45,995 bases of DNA from Microcella sp. (GTDB lineage: Bacteria > Actinomycetota > Actinomycetes > Actinomycetales > Microbacteriaceae): assembly GCF_030645145.1 (NCBI RefSeq), contig NZ_JAUSMI010000141.1:1-45995 (forward strand), written 5' to 3'. The position numbers were made by a program, and so were the translations under genes. This document shows positions 34,152-43,570 of the stretch, one piece after another; within the stretch, counting starts at the first letter, position 1; each line of letters starts with the position of its first letter. The notes beneath the pieces were generated by a model that saw nothing but the letters and a program-made list of their open reading frames with translations, ran no database searches and was not told the origin of the DNA.

Positions 34152-35770
34152 AGCAGCGGGCCGCGCTCTCCGTCGCCGGCATCGTAGATCGGGCTCGTCG
34201 CGACCCGGAGGGTCGGGAGGCCGAGCGCGACGCGCGGAGCGGAGCCGGCCGCGCCGTTCGCCCCGGCACCGGTGGAGGCTGCGCTCGGGACGCCGCAGCT
34301 CTCGGCCTGCTGGCGATCCCACGCGTCGCCGGCGCGCGTGCGCCGGACGCGCAGCGGCGCGGTCTCGTCGGCGATGAGGTGGAAGGGCGCCGCGTGCGTG
34401 ATCGTCGCCGTGACGATGTCGCCCGGTCGGGGCCGCTCGCGCCCTGCGGGGACGGCCACGTGGACGAGCCGGCTGTCCTCCGCGCGACCGGAGAGCCGCT
34501 CGGTCGCGGAGTCCTTCCTGCCCTCGCCCGAGGCGACGAGCACGTGGACCTCGCGGCCGACCTGGCGCTGGTTCTCCTCGAGGCTGACGCGCTCCTGAAG
34601 GGCGACGAGGCGCTCGTAGCGCTCCTGCACGACGGCCTTCGGCACCTGGTCGGGCATGGTCGCGGCGGGAGTGCCCTCGCGGATGGAGTACTGGAAGGTG
34701 AACGCGCTCGCGAATCGCGCCTGCTCGACGACGCGGAGGGTGTCGGCGAAGTCCTCCTCCGTCTCGCCGGGGAAGCCGACGATGATGTCGGTGCTGATCG
34801 CGGCGTCCGGGATGCGCGCGCGCACCCGATCGAGGATGCCCAGGAACTTCTCGCTCCGGTACGAGCGCCGCATCGCTTTGAGCACGCGGTCGGAGCCGGA
34901 CTGCAGCGGCATGTGGAGCTGCGGCATAACCGCCGGGGTCTCGGCCATCGCATCGATGACGTCGTCGGTGAAGGCGGCCGGGTGCGGGCTCGTGAAGCGG
35001 ATGCGCTCGAGCCCCTCGATGCCGCCGGCTGCACGCAGGAGCTTGCCGAAGGCCAGGCGGTCGCCGAACTCGACGCCGTAGGAGTTCACGTTCTGGCCGA
35101 GGAGCGTGACCTCGATCGCGCCGTCGTCGACGAGCGCCTGGATCTCGGCGAGGATGTCGCCGGGGCGGCGGTCCTTCTCCTTGCCGCGGAGGGCGGGGAC
35201 GATGCAGAAGGTGCACGTGTTGTTGCAGCCGACCGAGATGCTCACCCAGCCGCTGTGGCTCGACTCACGACGCGTCGGGAGCGTGGAGGGGAACACCTCG
35301 AGGGACTCGAGGATCTCGAGCTGCGCCTCGCCGTTGTGGCGGGCCCGCTCGAGCAGCGCCGGGAGCGAGCCCATGTTGTGGGTGCCGAAGACGACGTCGA
35401 CGTAGGGCGCCTTCTCGAGGATGACGGCCTTGTCCTTCTGCGCGAGGCAGCCGCCGACGGCGATCTGGAGGTCGCCGCCGCGCTCGCGCTTGACGCTCGC
35501 GAGGTGGCCGAGGTTGCCGTAGAGCTTGTTGTCCGCGTTCTCGCGCACGGCGCACGTGTTGATCACGACGACGTCGGCCGGGGCGCCGGACTCCGCCCGC
35601 CGGTAGCCGGCCTCCTCGAGCGAGCCGCTCAGCCGCTCGGAGTCGTGGACGTTCATCTGGCAGCCGTACGTGCGCACCTCGTAGGTGCGGACGCGGCCGG
35701 ACTGGGATGCCCGGGCTGTGCCGAGCTCGTCGACGGAGCCGAGTTCAGGACGCGGAAGGGTCGTGCTCAT
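34148..35770 (-). CDS. miaB: tRNA-2-methylthio-N6-dimethylallyladenosine synthase
   Basis: Radical-SAM methylthiotransferase acting after MiaA on A37. 540 residues: N-terminal UPF0004 domain with three cluster cysteines ([27 protein letters not shown]), radical SAM motif [11 protein letters not shown] near residue 175, a C-terminal TRAM domain, and an extra tail of about 60 residues rich in Ala/Gly. The ATG at 35770 lies 9 nt after a TACACT -10. It overlaps miaA and follows recX by 25 nt. Confidence 0.97.
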   Translation of the reverse strand: MSTTLPRPELGSVDELGTARASQSGRVRTYEVRTYGCQMNVHDSERLSGSLEEAGYRRAESGAPADVVVINTCAVRENADNKLYGNLGHLASVKRERGGDLQIAVGGCLAQKDKAVILEKAPYVDVVFGTHNMGSLPALLERARHNGEAQLEILESLEVFPSTLPTRRESSHSGWVSISVGCNNTCTFCIVPALRGKEKDRRPGDILAEIQALVDDGAIEVTLLGQNVNSYGVEFGDRLAFGKLLRAAGGIEGLERIRFTSPHPAAFTDDVIDAMAETPAVMPQLHMPLQSGSDRVLKAMRRSYRSEKFLGILDRVRARIPDAAISTDIIVGFPGETEEDFADTLRVVEQARFASAFTFQYSIREGTPAATMPDQVPKAVVQERYERLVALQERVSLEENQRQVGREVHVLVASGEGRKDSATERLSGRAEDSRLVHVAVPAGRERPRPGDIVTATITHAAPFHLIADETAPLRVRRTRAGDAWDRQQAESCGVPSAASTGAGANGAAGSAPRVALGLPTLRVATSPIYDAGDGERGPLL

Positions 35771-35779
35771 GGTGTCTCG

Positions 35780-35785
35780 AGTGTA
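35780..35785 (-). promoter_or_regulatory. miaB -10 element
   Basis: TACACT on the minus strand ends 9 nt before the miaB ATG, predicting a leader of only a few bases. Confidence 0.4.
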
Positions 35786-35795
35786 CGGCGGGGGC

Positions 35796-36500
35796 TCACT
35801 CGAACTCGACGCGACGGGGACCGTCTCCCGCGGCCGCTCGGCCGGAGCCGGACCCCCGCGAACCGAAGCCGCCGCTGCCCCCGTTGCGGGAGCCGAAGCC
35901 TCCGCTTCCCCCACGGGATCCGAAGCCTCCGCGCGACCCGAACCCGCTCGCGCGAGGAGCTCGCTCGAAACCCGCCTCGTCGAGCGCGGCCCGGACGGCG
36001 TCGCGCGCGGCGGAGCCGCCGTGGCCCTTGCGGGCGAGGTAGGAGAGAAGCCGTCGCTCGGCCGTCTCGCGGTCGAGGACGCCGATGCGGCGCATGCGAT
36101 CATCGACGAGCGCCGTGATGAGCGCGCCCTCGTCATCGGGCTCCTGCTGAGCGAGCGCGGACTCGATCGCGCGGGGGTCGATGCGACGCCGTACGAGCTC
36201 GGCGCGCAGCGCCGTCGGGCCGAGCTTCTTGCGGTCGACGAGACGGTCGACGAGCGTCGCAGCGAGGGCCTCGTCGTCGATGAGTCCGACGCCCTCGAGG
36301 CGCTCGACCTCGGCCTGGACGACGATCGGGTCGATCTCGCGCCGCGTCAGCAGGTCGACGACCTCCGCGCGCGACATGCCGCGTCGGCCGAGCGCGTGGA
36401 GGCTGACGTTCTCCGCCCGCTTCTCATCGGCCTCCCGGACGCCGGGCAGGAACGCGACGTTGTCGGCGTCCTGCCCGGTCCCGGAGGTCGGGGCTGGCAT
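35796..36500 (-). CDS. recX: RecA regulator RecX with Gly/Ser/Phe/Arg repeat tail
   Basis: Modulates RecA filaments. 234 residues: a short N-terminal extension, then the three-helix RecX repeats ([81 protein letters not shown]) to about residue 175. The last 55 residues carry four GFGSR units spaced by Gly/Ser/Asn, ending in a basic-acidic PRRVEFE. Such a tail is not part of the family core. The start is 2 nt after the recA stop, so recA-recX are cotranscribed. Confidence 0.92.
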   Translation of the reverse strand: MPAPTSGTGQDADNVAFLPGVREADEKRAENVSLHALGRRGMSRAEVVDLLTRREIDPIVVQAEVERLEGVGLIDDEALAATLVDRLVDRKKLGPTALRAELVRRRIDPRAIESALAQQEPDDEGALITALVDDRMRRIGVLDRETAERRLLSYLARKGHGGSAARDAVRAALDEAGFERAPRASGFGSRGGFGSRGGSGGFGSRNGGSGGFGSRGSGSGRAAAGDGPRRVEFE

Positions 36501-36502
36501 GA

Positions 36503-37576
<1,074 letters not shown>

Positions 37577-37695
37577 TGCGGTCTCCTTCGCGTAGTGAGC
37601 TGCTGCCTGTCGGCTGCCGCGCGACGACGAGCCGATGGAGCCGGGCTGATCGCTCTGCGACAAGGCGGTGACGACGATCGCCGACGAGGACGACG

Positions 37696-37730
37696 GTACG
37701 CACGACCCCCGACATCGGGGGCTTTCGTAC
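37696..37730. other. hairpin in recA leader
   Basis: An inner stem CCCCCG/CGGGGG (37706-37711 with 37716-37721) is enclosed by GTACG/CGTAC (37696-37700 with 37726-37730). On the minus strand it lies midway in the recA leader. On the plus strand it is followed by CTTT and would look like an intrinsic terminator, although no plus-strand gene precedes it. The rest of the 307-bp gap (37577-37883) holds only this hairpin and the recA promoter. Confidence 0.5.
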
Positions 37731-37771
37731 GGGATCCGTGCACCACTCGTGTTCGAGAGCCGCTGTGGAGG

Positions 37772-37801
37772 AGTCTACGCGCGAACCGAACGGATGTTCG
37801 A
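37772..37801 (-). promoter_or_regulatory. recA promoter with LexA box
   Basis: TAGACT (-10, 37772-37777) on the minus strand lies downstream of a LexA box at 37786-37801 (TCGAAC-ATCC-GTTCGG on the minus strand, one mismatch to consensus), which occupies the -35 position. This is the expected SOS control of recA. Confidence 0.85.
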
Positions 37802-37883
37802 ATGAATGACGGGTCGGCGTGTCACGCCGAAGCGCGCACCCGTCGCCCCTCGGGCACGAGCGCGGGTACGAGCGCGGAGTCGC

Positions 37884-38108
37884 TCAGCGGCGAGGCTCGG
37901 GCCGTCCCGCGCCGTACCAGCGCTCGCGCGGGACATCCATCTCGGCGCACAGCGCGAACCAGATGTCGCGCGGCGCGACGCCCGCGGAGAGCGCCTGCTC
38001 GGCGGTGCGCTCGCCGAGCGGCGTGAGGACCAGATCGCGCACGAGCGTGCGCCCGTAGGCCTCGCCGAACTCGTCGACGACGGCGCGGGAGAACTCGCTG
38101 CGGGTCAC
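37884..38108 (-). CDS. DUF3046 protein
   Basis: 74-residue protein conserved beside recA in actinobacteria. The sequence MTRSEFSRAVVDEFGEAYGRTLVRDL and the WFALCAEMDVPRERW ending match DUF3046; function unknown. The GTG at 38108 is 6 nt downstream of a TAGGGT -10. It lies 307 bp before recA, outside the recA promoter. Confidence 0.9.
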   Translation of the reverse strand: MTRSEFSRAVVDEFGEAYGRTLVRDLVLTPLGERTAEQALSAGVAPRDIWFALCAEMDVPRERWYGAGRPEPRR

Positions 38109-38114
38109 CCGACC

Positions 38115-38120
38115 ACCCTA
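38115..38120 (-). promoter_or_regulatory. DUF3046 gene -10 element (leaderless)
   Basis: TAGGGT on the minus strand ends 6 nt before the GTG at 38108. Confidence 0.45.
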
Positions 38121-38153
38121 GTCAGGGCCGTCGAGGCGCTGCGGACGCGGAAC

Positions 38154-38179
38154 AGCCCCGCCGGCGAGCCGGCGGGGCT
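38154..38179 (-). terminator. hairpin terminator after clgR
   Basis: A perfect 11-bp stem (38154-38164 with 38169-38179) with a 4-nt loop lies 19 nt after the clgR stop. No T run follows. Confidence 0.6.
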
Positions 38180-38198
38180 GAGGACCCGAGCAGGACGA

Positions 38199-38507
38199 CT
38201 AGCGGACCGCGAGGTCGGCGTCGAACTCCGCGACGAGCTCGTCGGGGAGGGTGTCGGGAACGGTCGTGAGGCCTTCGATGACGGCGAGGCGGTCGCCCAC
38301 CTCGCGCATGATGACCGAGATCGGGGTGTCGAGGGCGTCGGCGACCGAGGCGAGGATCTCGCTGCTGGCCTCCTTCTGCCCGCGCTCGACCTCGCTGAGG
38401 TAGCCGAGAGCGACGCTCGCGCGACTGGCGACCTGGCGGAGGGTGCGGCCCTTCTGCAGGCGGACATCGCGGAGGACCTCACCGATTTCCTGTCGGACGA
38501 GAACCAT
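38199..38507 (-). CDS. clgR: ClgR-family transcriptional regulator
   Basis: 102-residue XRE-type regulator: helix-turn-helix RTLRQVASRASVALGYLSEVERGQKEASSEIL (positions roughly 23-54), a short acidic C-terminus ending ADLAVR. The ClgR family activates clp protease and repair genes in actinobacteria. A strong AAGGAGG site precedes the ATG at 38507; an in-frame extension upstream is not conserved. Position between cinA and recA is the usual one. Confidence 0.9.
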   Translation of the reverse strand: MVLVRQEIGEVLRDVRLQKGRTLRQVASRASVALGYLSEVERGQKEASSEILASVADALDTPISVIMREVGDRLAVIEGLTTVPDTLPDELVAEFDADLAVR

Positions 38508-38561
38508 GGGTGCCTCCTTCTTCTGCCTGAACTCGCGGTCGGTGCGGGCACCGGGTGGATC

Positions 38562-38567
38562 ACTGTA
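38562..38567 (-). promoter_or_regulatory. possible clgR -10 element
   Basis: TACAGT on the minus strand about 55 nt before the clgR ATG; no good -35. Known ClgR genes are autoregulated, but I see no clear operator. Confidence 0.35.
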
Positions 38568-38690
38568 TCCCACCGCCGAGTGCCTCGACTCTAACCGGCT
38601 GCGCCTGGATGACGCGTGTCAGTCTGCTGTCTGTAACACGACCGTCACCACAGCTATTCCCGCGAGTCGACGAAGTTGAGCCTCCCCGAC

Positions 38691-39212
38691 TCAGCCCTGC
38701 GAGTGGGCAGCCAGACGCTCCCGCAGGAGGGCGAGCACCGCCGCGACGGAGGCCTCGCGGATCGTCGCGCGATCGCCCTCGAGCCGCAGCTCCCGCACCT
38801 CCGTGCCCGCGTCATCCGCGATCGCGACGAACACGAGCCCGACCGGGGCGTCCCCCTGGGCATCCGGCCCGGCGACCCCGGTCGTCGCGAGACCGACATC
38901 GGCCGGGACGCCCTCGACGGCGGCCGCGCGGCGCACGCCCTCGGCCATCGCCCCGGCGACGGCCGGATCGACCGGACCGCGCGCGGCAAGAAGGCCCGCG
39001 TCGACGCCGAGCAGGGACGACTTGAGCGGCGTCGCATAGGCGACGACGCCGCCGCGGACGACCGCGGAGGCTCCGGGGACGTCGACGAGGGCGGCCAGGA
39101 CGCGGCCGCCCGTGAGCGACTCGGCGACCGCGACCGTGCGATGCGCGGCCGTCAGCCGACGCACGACCTCGGCAGCGGCATCCGCCCCGCCCGATCGCGG
39201 CGTCGGGATCAC
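38691..39212 (-). CDS. CinA-family protein (C-terminal amidohydrolase domain only)
   Basis: 173-residue protein corresponding to the nicotinamide-nucleotide amidase domain of CinA/PncC: VAVAESLTGGRVLAALVDVPGAS near residue 27, GGVVAYATPLKSSLLGV near 54, and TTGVAGPDAQGDAPVGLVFVAI near 110. The N-terminal molybdopterin-like domain is absent, as in many actinobacteria. The GTG at 39212 overlaps the pgsA stop (GTGA). Confidence 0.9.
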   Translation of the reverse strand: MIPTPRSGGADAAAEVVRRLTAAHRTVAVAESLTGGRVLAALVDVPGASAVVRGGVVAYATPLKSSLLGVDAGLLAARGPVDPAVAGAMAEGVRRAAAVEGVPADVGLATTGVAGPDAQGDAPVGLVFVAIADDAGTEVRELRLEGDRATIREASVAAVLALLRERLAAHSQG

Positions 39213-39886
39213 TCGGCCCGGCGGTTCTGCACGCGGGCCTGACGGAGGTAGTCAAGACCCGTGACGACCGTCAGGACCACGGCGGCCGTCATGAGGGCGC
39301 CGTTGAGCCAGTGCACCCACTCGCCGAGGAGGTTCCACAGCGGGAGGAGGGCGAACGAGATCGCGACCGACTGCACGACCGTCTTGAGCTTGCCGCCGCG
39401 CGAGGCGGGGATGACGCGGTCGCGGAGCATGAGGAAGCGGAAGAGCGTGATGCCCCACTCGCGCACGAGGATCACCGCCACGACCCACCAGGGAAGCTCG
39501 GCGAGGACGGCGAGCATGACCAGGGCGGCGCCCGTGAGCACCTTGTCGGCGATCGGATCGAGCAGCACGCCGAGATCGGTCACGAGATTGCGGCTGCGCG
39601 CGAGGTGCCCGTCGAGACTGTCGGTCGCGATCGCGACGATGAACAGGATCGCGGCAGCGACGCGGAAGGCGCCGTCGGTGCCGCCGTCGAGGAGGAGCAG
39701 GACGACGAAGAGCGGGGCGAGGAGGATGCGCACGACCGTGATGATGTTCGCCACGTTGCCGGTCGAGGCCGGCGTCTCACCCGCGCTCACGACGCGGCCG
39801 CGCATCGCGAACGAGCGGCTCGCGGCCGAAGCGGCGGCGTCGGGGCCGCCCGTCGTCTCGTCGTCCGAGGCGTCGGAGCGCGGCAT
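39209..39886 (-). CDS. pgsA: CDP-diacylglycerol-glycerol-3-phosphate 3-phosphatidyltransferase
   Basis: Membrane enzyme that commits CDP-diacylglycerol to phosphatidylglycerol. 225 residues with a hydrophilic N-terminal extension of about 45 residues, then about six membrane helices. The CDP-alcohol phosphotransferase motif D-x2-DG-x2-AR-x8-G-x3-D-x3-D is present as DSLDGHLARSRN...LLDPIADK near residues 88-114. It lies 29 nt after ftsK and is coupled to the cinA-like gene. Confidence 0.92.
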   Translation of the reverse strand: MPRSDASDDETTGGPDAAASAASRSFAMRGRVVSAGETPASTGNVANIITVVRILLAPLFVVLLLLDGGTDGAFRVAAAILFIVAIATDSLDGHLARSRNLVTDLGVLLDPIADKVLTGAALVMLAVLAELPWWVVAVILVREWGITLFRFLMLRDRVIPASRGGKLKTVVQSVAISFALLPLWNLLGEWVHWLNGALMTAAVVLTVVTGLDYLRQARVQNRRAE

Positions 39887-39915
39887 GGTGTCCTCTCGTC
39901 GAGCCCGGCCGCGGC

Positions 39916-42654
39916 TCAGTCGCGACCGGTGAGCCCCCAGGCGTCCTCATCGGGTTCGCCCTCGACCTCAGGATACCCCCGGGTCATCTCGTCGACCGGA
40001 TCGCTCCCGAGGGCGACGGATGCGCCCGCGGCCGCGCCGCTCGAGCCGCCGGCGGCCGAGGAGCCGCTCGGCGCGTCGTCGCCCCGCAGCCGCGCGAGGA
40101 CCTCCGGCAGCTGCTCGGGGGTGACGAGGACGTCGCGCGCCTTAGACCCCTCCGAGGGGCCGACGATGTCGCGCGACTCCAGGAGGTCCATGAGCCGCCC
40201 CGCCTTCGCGAACCCGACGCGGAGCTTGCGCTGCAGCATCGAGGTCGAGCCGAACTGCGTGCCGACGATGAGCTCGGTCGCCGCGAGCAGCAGCTCGAGG
40301 TCATCGCCGATGTCGGCGTCGATCTGCTTCTTCTCGGCCTCGACGGCGACGTCGTTCCGGTACTCGGGGCGGGCCTGCTTCTTGACGTGGTCGACGACCG
40401 CGGCGATCTCTGGCTCGGTGACCCACGCGCCCTGGACGCGCACGGCCTTGCTCGCGCCCATCGGCAGGAAGAGGCCGTCGCCCTGGCCGATGAGCTTGTC
40501 GGCGCCGGGCTGGTCGAGGATGACGCGGCTGTCGGTCATGCTCGAGACCGCGAAGGCGAGACGGCTAGGGACGTTCGCCTTGATGAGGCCCGTCACGACG
40601 TCGACGCTCGGTCGCTGCGTCGCGAGGACGAGGTGGATGCCGCTCGCGCGGGCGAGCTGCGTGATGCGGACGATCGAGTCCTCGACGTCGCGCGGGGCGA
40701 CCATCATGAGGTCGGCGAGCTCGTCGACGACGACGAGCAGGTAGGGGTACGGCTGCAGCTGGCGCTTGCTGCCCTCCGGCAGGACGATCTCGTCGGCGAG
40801 CACGGCGCGGTTGAAGTCGTCGATGTGGCGGAACCCGAACGACGCGAGGTCGTCGTACCGCATGTCCATCTCCTTCACGACCCACTGCAGCGCCTCGGCC
40901 GCCTTCTTCGGGCTCGTGATGATGGGCGTGATGAGGTGCGGGACGCCCTGGTACGCCGCGAGCTCGACGCGCTTCGGGTCGATGAGCACCATGCGCACCT
41001 CGGCGGGCTTGGCGCGCATGAGGAGGCTCGTGATCATCGAGTTGATGAAGCTCGACTTGCCGGAGCCGGTCGAGCCGGCGACGAGGAGGTGCGGCATCTT
41101 GGCGAGGTTCGCGACGACGTAGCCGCCCTCGACGTCCTTGCCGACGCCGATCGTCATCGGGTGCAGCGCCTTGCCGGCCGCGCTCGAGCGCAGCACGTCG
41201 CCGAGCGAGACGACCTCGCGGTCGACGTTCGGGATCTCGACGCCGATCGCGCTCTTGCCCGGGATCGGCGAGAGGATGTTGACCTCGTTGCTCGCGACCG
41301 CGTATGAGATGTTCCTCGTGAGCGCCGTGAAGCGCTCGACCTTCACTCCCGGGCCGAGCTCGATCTCGTAGCGCGTGACCGAGGGGCCGCGGCTGAAGCC
41401 CGTGACGCGCGCGTCGACCTGGAACTGCGTCAGCACCTCCGTGATCGCCGCGACGACCGCGTCGTTCGCCGCGCTGCGCGCCTTCGGCGGCGTGCCGGGG
41501 GCGAGAACGGATGCGGCGGGCAGCCGGTAGGGCGGGCTCGCCTTCGCGATCGGCGGGGGTGCGAACTCGCCCGCCTCGCCCTTCTCGCTCGCCGTCGTCG
41601 GGAGGCCCGGGAGGATCGCCGGCTCCGCATCCTCGCGGACGCCGGAGGGGTGCGCGGGCTGCTCGCCCGTGACGCGCTGGATCGCCTGCTCGGCCTGGTC
41701 GAAAACGGCCGCGAGGTCGCCCGTCGCCTTGGCCACGGCATCCGCCCCGATGACGTCGGTGGGCTGGTCGCGCTCGACGGGCGTGTCGAAGGCGGGGACC
41801 TCGGCGCGCGGGCGGCCCTTGCGCCACCACGGCATCGAGGAGGTGTCCTCCATGTCGAGACCGAGCTCGCTGAAGCTGCCGAACTCGGGGGCGATCGCGT
41901 CGTCGGCGGCTTTGGTCTTGCGATCGCGCGTGCGCTCGGGAAGCTCGGCGCCGAAGAGGTAGGCGTACAGCTCGCCGAGGCGCTCTCGGATGCGGTTCGG
42001 CGGCGTCTTCGTCATGATCAGCACCGACAGGAACGCGATCACGACGAGCGCAGGGATCGCGACCCAGATCGTCGCGAGCAGGAGCGCGCCGCCGAGGAGC
42101 CAGCCGATCACGCCGCCCGCCTGGGCGAGGACGAGCGCGCCCTCCGTCGGCTGCGGGGCGCCGAGTGCGATGTGGCACAGACCGCTCACGCTCGCGATCA
42201 GGAGGCCGAGGCCGATGCCGATGCGCGTGTTGTCGTGGACGCTCGCCGGGTGGCGGAAGAGCCATGCCGCGAACAGCACCATGATGACGGGCAGGGCGAA
42301 GGCGACGCGGCCGACGAGCCCGCCGAAGGTGTAGGCGTCGAGCGCGAGAGCGACCGGATCGGTCGGCGTGAACCACTCGACGATCGCGCCGATGACGGCG
42401 AGCACCACGATGAGGAAGGGCACGCCGTCACGACGCTCCTCCTTCGCGAGGGTCTCCTTCCCGAGCACGCGGAAGGCCCCGCCGGTCAGGTGCGCGAGGC
42501 CCATCCAGGCGCTCGAGAGGATGCCCGGCTGCTCGCTCGGCGGAGCGGGCAGCCTCTTCGTGGGCTGCGTGCGCGCGCTCGGCTTCTTCGCCGCCGCAGA
42601 ACCGCGCGGCGTCGAGGTGCGCGGGCGCGACGATGTGCGACTGGACGAAGCCAT
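39916..42654 (-). CDS. ftsK: DNA translocase FtsK
   Basis: Septal DNA pump that clears chromosome ends at division. 912 residues: Lys/Ser/Thr/Arg-rich N-terminus, four to five membrane helices (about 75-230), a linker of about 180 residues, the alpha/beta motor with Walker [12 protein letters not shown] near residue 532 and Walker [14 protein letters not shown] near 640, and a gamma winged-helix domain near 800-860 ([22 protein letters not shown]). The ATG is 6 nt from a TACCGT -10. No frameshift is seen. Confidence 0.96.
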   Translation of the reverse strand: MASSSRTSSRPRTSTPRGSAAAKKPSARTQPTKRLPAPPSEQPGILSSAWMGLAHLTGGAFRVLGKETLAKEERRDGVPFLIVVLAVIGAIVEWFTPTDPVALALDAYTFGGLVGRVAFALPVIMVLFAAWLFRHPASVHDNTRIGIGLGLLIASVSGLCHIALGAPQPTEGALVLAQAGGVIGWLLGGALLLATIWVAIPALVVIAFLSVLIMTKTPPNRIRERLGELYAYLFGAELPERTRDRKTKAADDAIAPEFGSFSELGLDMEDTSSMPWWRKGRPRAEVPAFDTPVERDQPTDVIGADAVAKATGDLAAVFDQAEQAIQRVTGEQPAHPSGVREDAEPAILPGLPTTASEKGEAGEFAPPPIAKASPPYRLPAASVLAPGTPPKARSAANDAVVAAITEVLTQFQVDARVTGFSRGPSVTRYEIELGPGVKVERFTALTRNISYAVASNEVNILSPIPGKSAIGVEIPNVDREVVSLGDVLRSSAAGKALHPMTIGVGKDVEGGYVVANLAKMPHLLVAGSTGSGKSSFINSMITSLLMRAKPAEVRMVLIDPKRVELAAYQGVPHLITPIITSPKKAAEALQWVVKEMDMRYDDLASFGFRHIDDFNRAVLADEIVLPEGSKRQLQPYPYLLVVVDELADLMMVAPRDVEDSIVRITQLARASGIHLVLATQRPSVDVVTGLIKANVPSRLAFAVSSMTDSRVILDQPGADKLIGQGDGLFLPMGASKAVRVQGAWVTEPEIAAVVDHVKKQARPEYRNDVAVEAEKKQIDADIGDDLELLLAATELIVGTQFGSTSMLQRKLRVGFAKAGRLMDLLESRDIVGPSEGSKARDVLVTPEQLPEVLARLRGDDAPSGSSAAGGSSGAAAGASVALGSDPVDEMTRGYPEVEGEPDEDAWGLTGRD

Positions 42655-42660
42655 GGGGTC

Positions 42661-42666
42661 ACGGTA
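42661..42666 (-). promoter_or_regulatory. ftsK -10 element (leaderless)
   Basis: TACCGT on the minus strand ends 6 nt before the ftsK ATG at 42654. Confidence 0.5.
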
Positions 42667-42750
42667 CCCGCGACCACCGACGCGGCCCGGCCCGACACGC
42701 TCGCGCGGACGGGAGCGCGAGCGCGAGGCGCGGCGTCAGGCGCCGCTGGG

Positions 42751-43506
42751 TCAGGCGCCGCAGACGCCGACGAGGTTGCCGCTCGCCGCCACCGAGAACA
42801 CGCCGAGGTCGGGGGTCACCGCGTGGATGTAGACGACGGTGCCCGCTCGTCCCTCCCAGTAGTCCCCCTCGATGTCCGGCGCGTTCTTCGCGACCTCGAT
42901 CTGCAGGATCCCGAGTGCTCCCTCGACGACGTGGATGTCGGTGAGGTACTCGGGGACGACCGTCGCGCCGGGGTGCGCCGCCGCGATGCTCGCGCCCGGG
43001 TCGCCGATGCGGACTCCCCCGTCGGTCGGGATGTCGGCTGAGTAGAGGTCGATCCGGTTCACGACACCGGTGTCGCGATCGACGTCGACGCCGAAGGCCG
43101 CCCCGGGGCCGTAGGCGGGCGAGCTCGCGGCGTAGGCGGGGTCGGTGCGCCACAGCTCGGCCCCCGGATCACCCGGCGCGATGCCGAAGTCCTCGCCCGT
43201 GACGGCGTCGGTGCAGCCCTCGGGCTCGAAAGAGACGAGGGATGTCGCGGGGTCGTCGTCGGGCGGCGAGCTCAGCCCCAGCGGGCCGAGGCCGTCTGCG
43301 CTCAGGACGAGCTCCGCGAGGGCGGGGCGCGTCGGATCCGGCGACGGAGTCGGGGACGCCGAGGGCTCGGCGCTCGGCGAGACGTCGACGCTCGCGCTCG
43401 GCGAGGCGACGGGCTCGACGGTCGGGCCGCACGCCGCGAGGGCGAGGAGGAGCGCTCCTGCGAGCGCCCCGTCCATCGCCCGACGTCGGACCTGCGGACG
43501 GATCAT
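42751..43506 (-). CDS. putative lipoprotein of unknown function
   Basis: 251 residues with a lipoprotein signal: a basic start, the hydrophobic run GALAGALLLALAAC with lipobox LAAC (Cys near residue 26), then a Pro/Ser/Asp-rich linker (about 28-60) typical of wall-spanning spacers. The rest is an acidic globular domain without membrane helices, containing two further cysteines (EGCTDAV and VGVCGA) that could form a disulfide. I recognise no family. It lies between rnj and ftsK, with its own leaderless-type promoter. Confidence 0.75.
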   Translation of the reverse strand: MIRPQVRRRAMDGALAGALLLALAACGPTVEPVASPSASVDVSPSAEPSASPTPSPDPTRPALAELVLSADGLGPLGLSSPPDDDPATSLVSFEPEGCTDAVTGEDFGIAPGDPGAELWRTDPAYAASSPAYGPGAAFGVDVDRDTGVVNRIDLYSADIPTDGGVRIGDPGASIAAAHPGATVVPEYLTDIHVVEGALGILQIEVAKNAPDIEGDYWEGRAGTVVYIHAVTPDLGVFSVAASGNLVGVCGA

Positions 43507-43512
43507 GCGCAG

Positions 43513-43518
43513 ACCGTA
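43513..43518 (-). promoter_or_regulatory. lipoprotein gene -10 element (leaderless)
   Basis: TACGGT on the minus strand ends 6 nt before the ATG at 43506. Confidence 0.45.
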
Positions 43519-43570
43519 CTCCCGCTCCTCGCGCCGCGGGAAGGGGGCGTTGGTCCCGAACCGGTCTCGA

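Noticed and set aside
42735-42765. Direct repeat TCAGGCGCCGC at the lipoprotein gene stop
   Set aside because: A short partial tandem duplication of about 15 bp over the stop codon; it changes nothing in the product and is likely chance or a harmless duplication.
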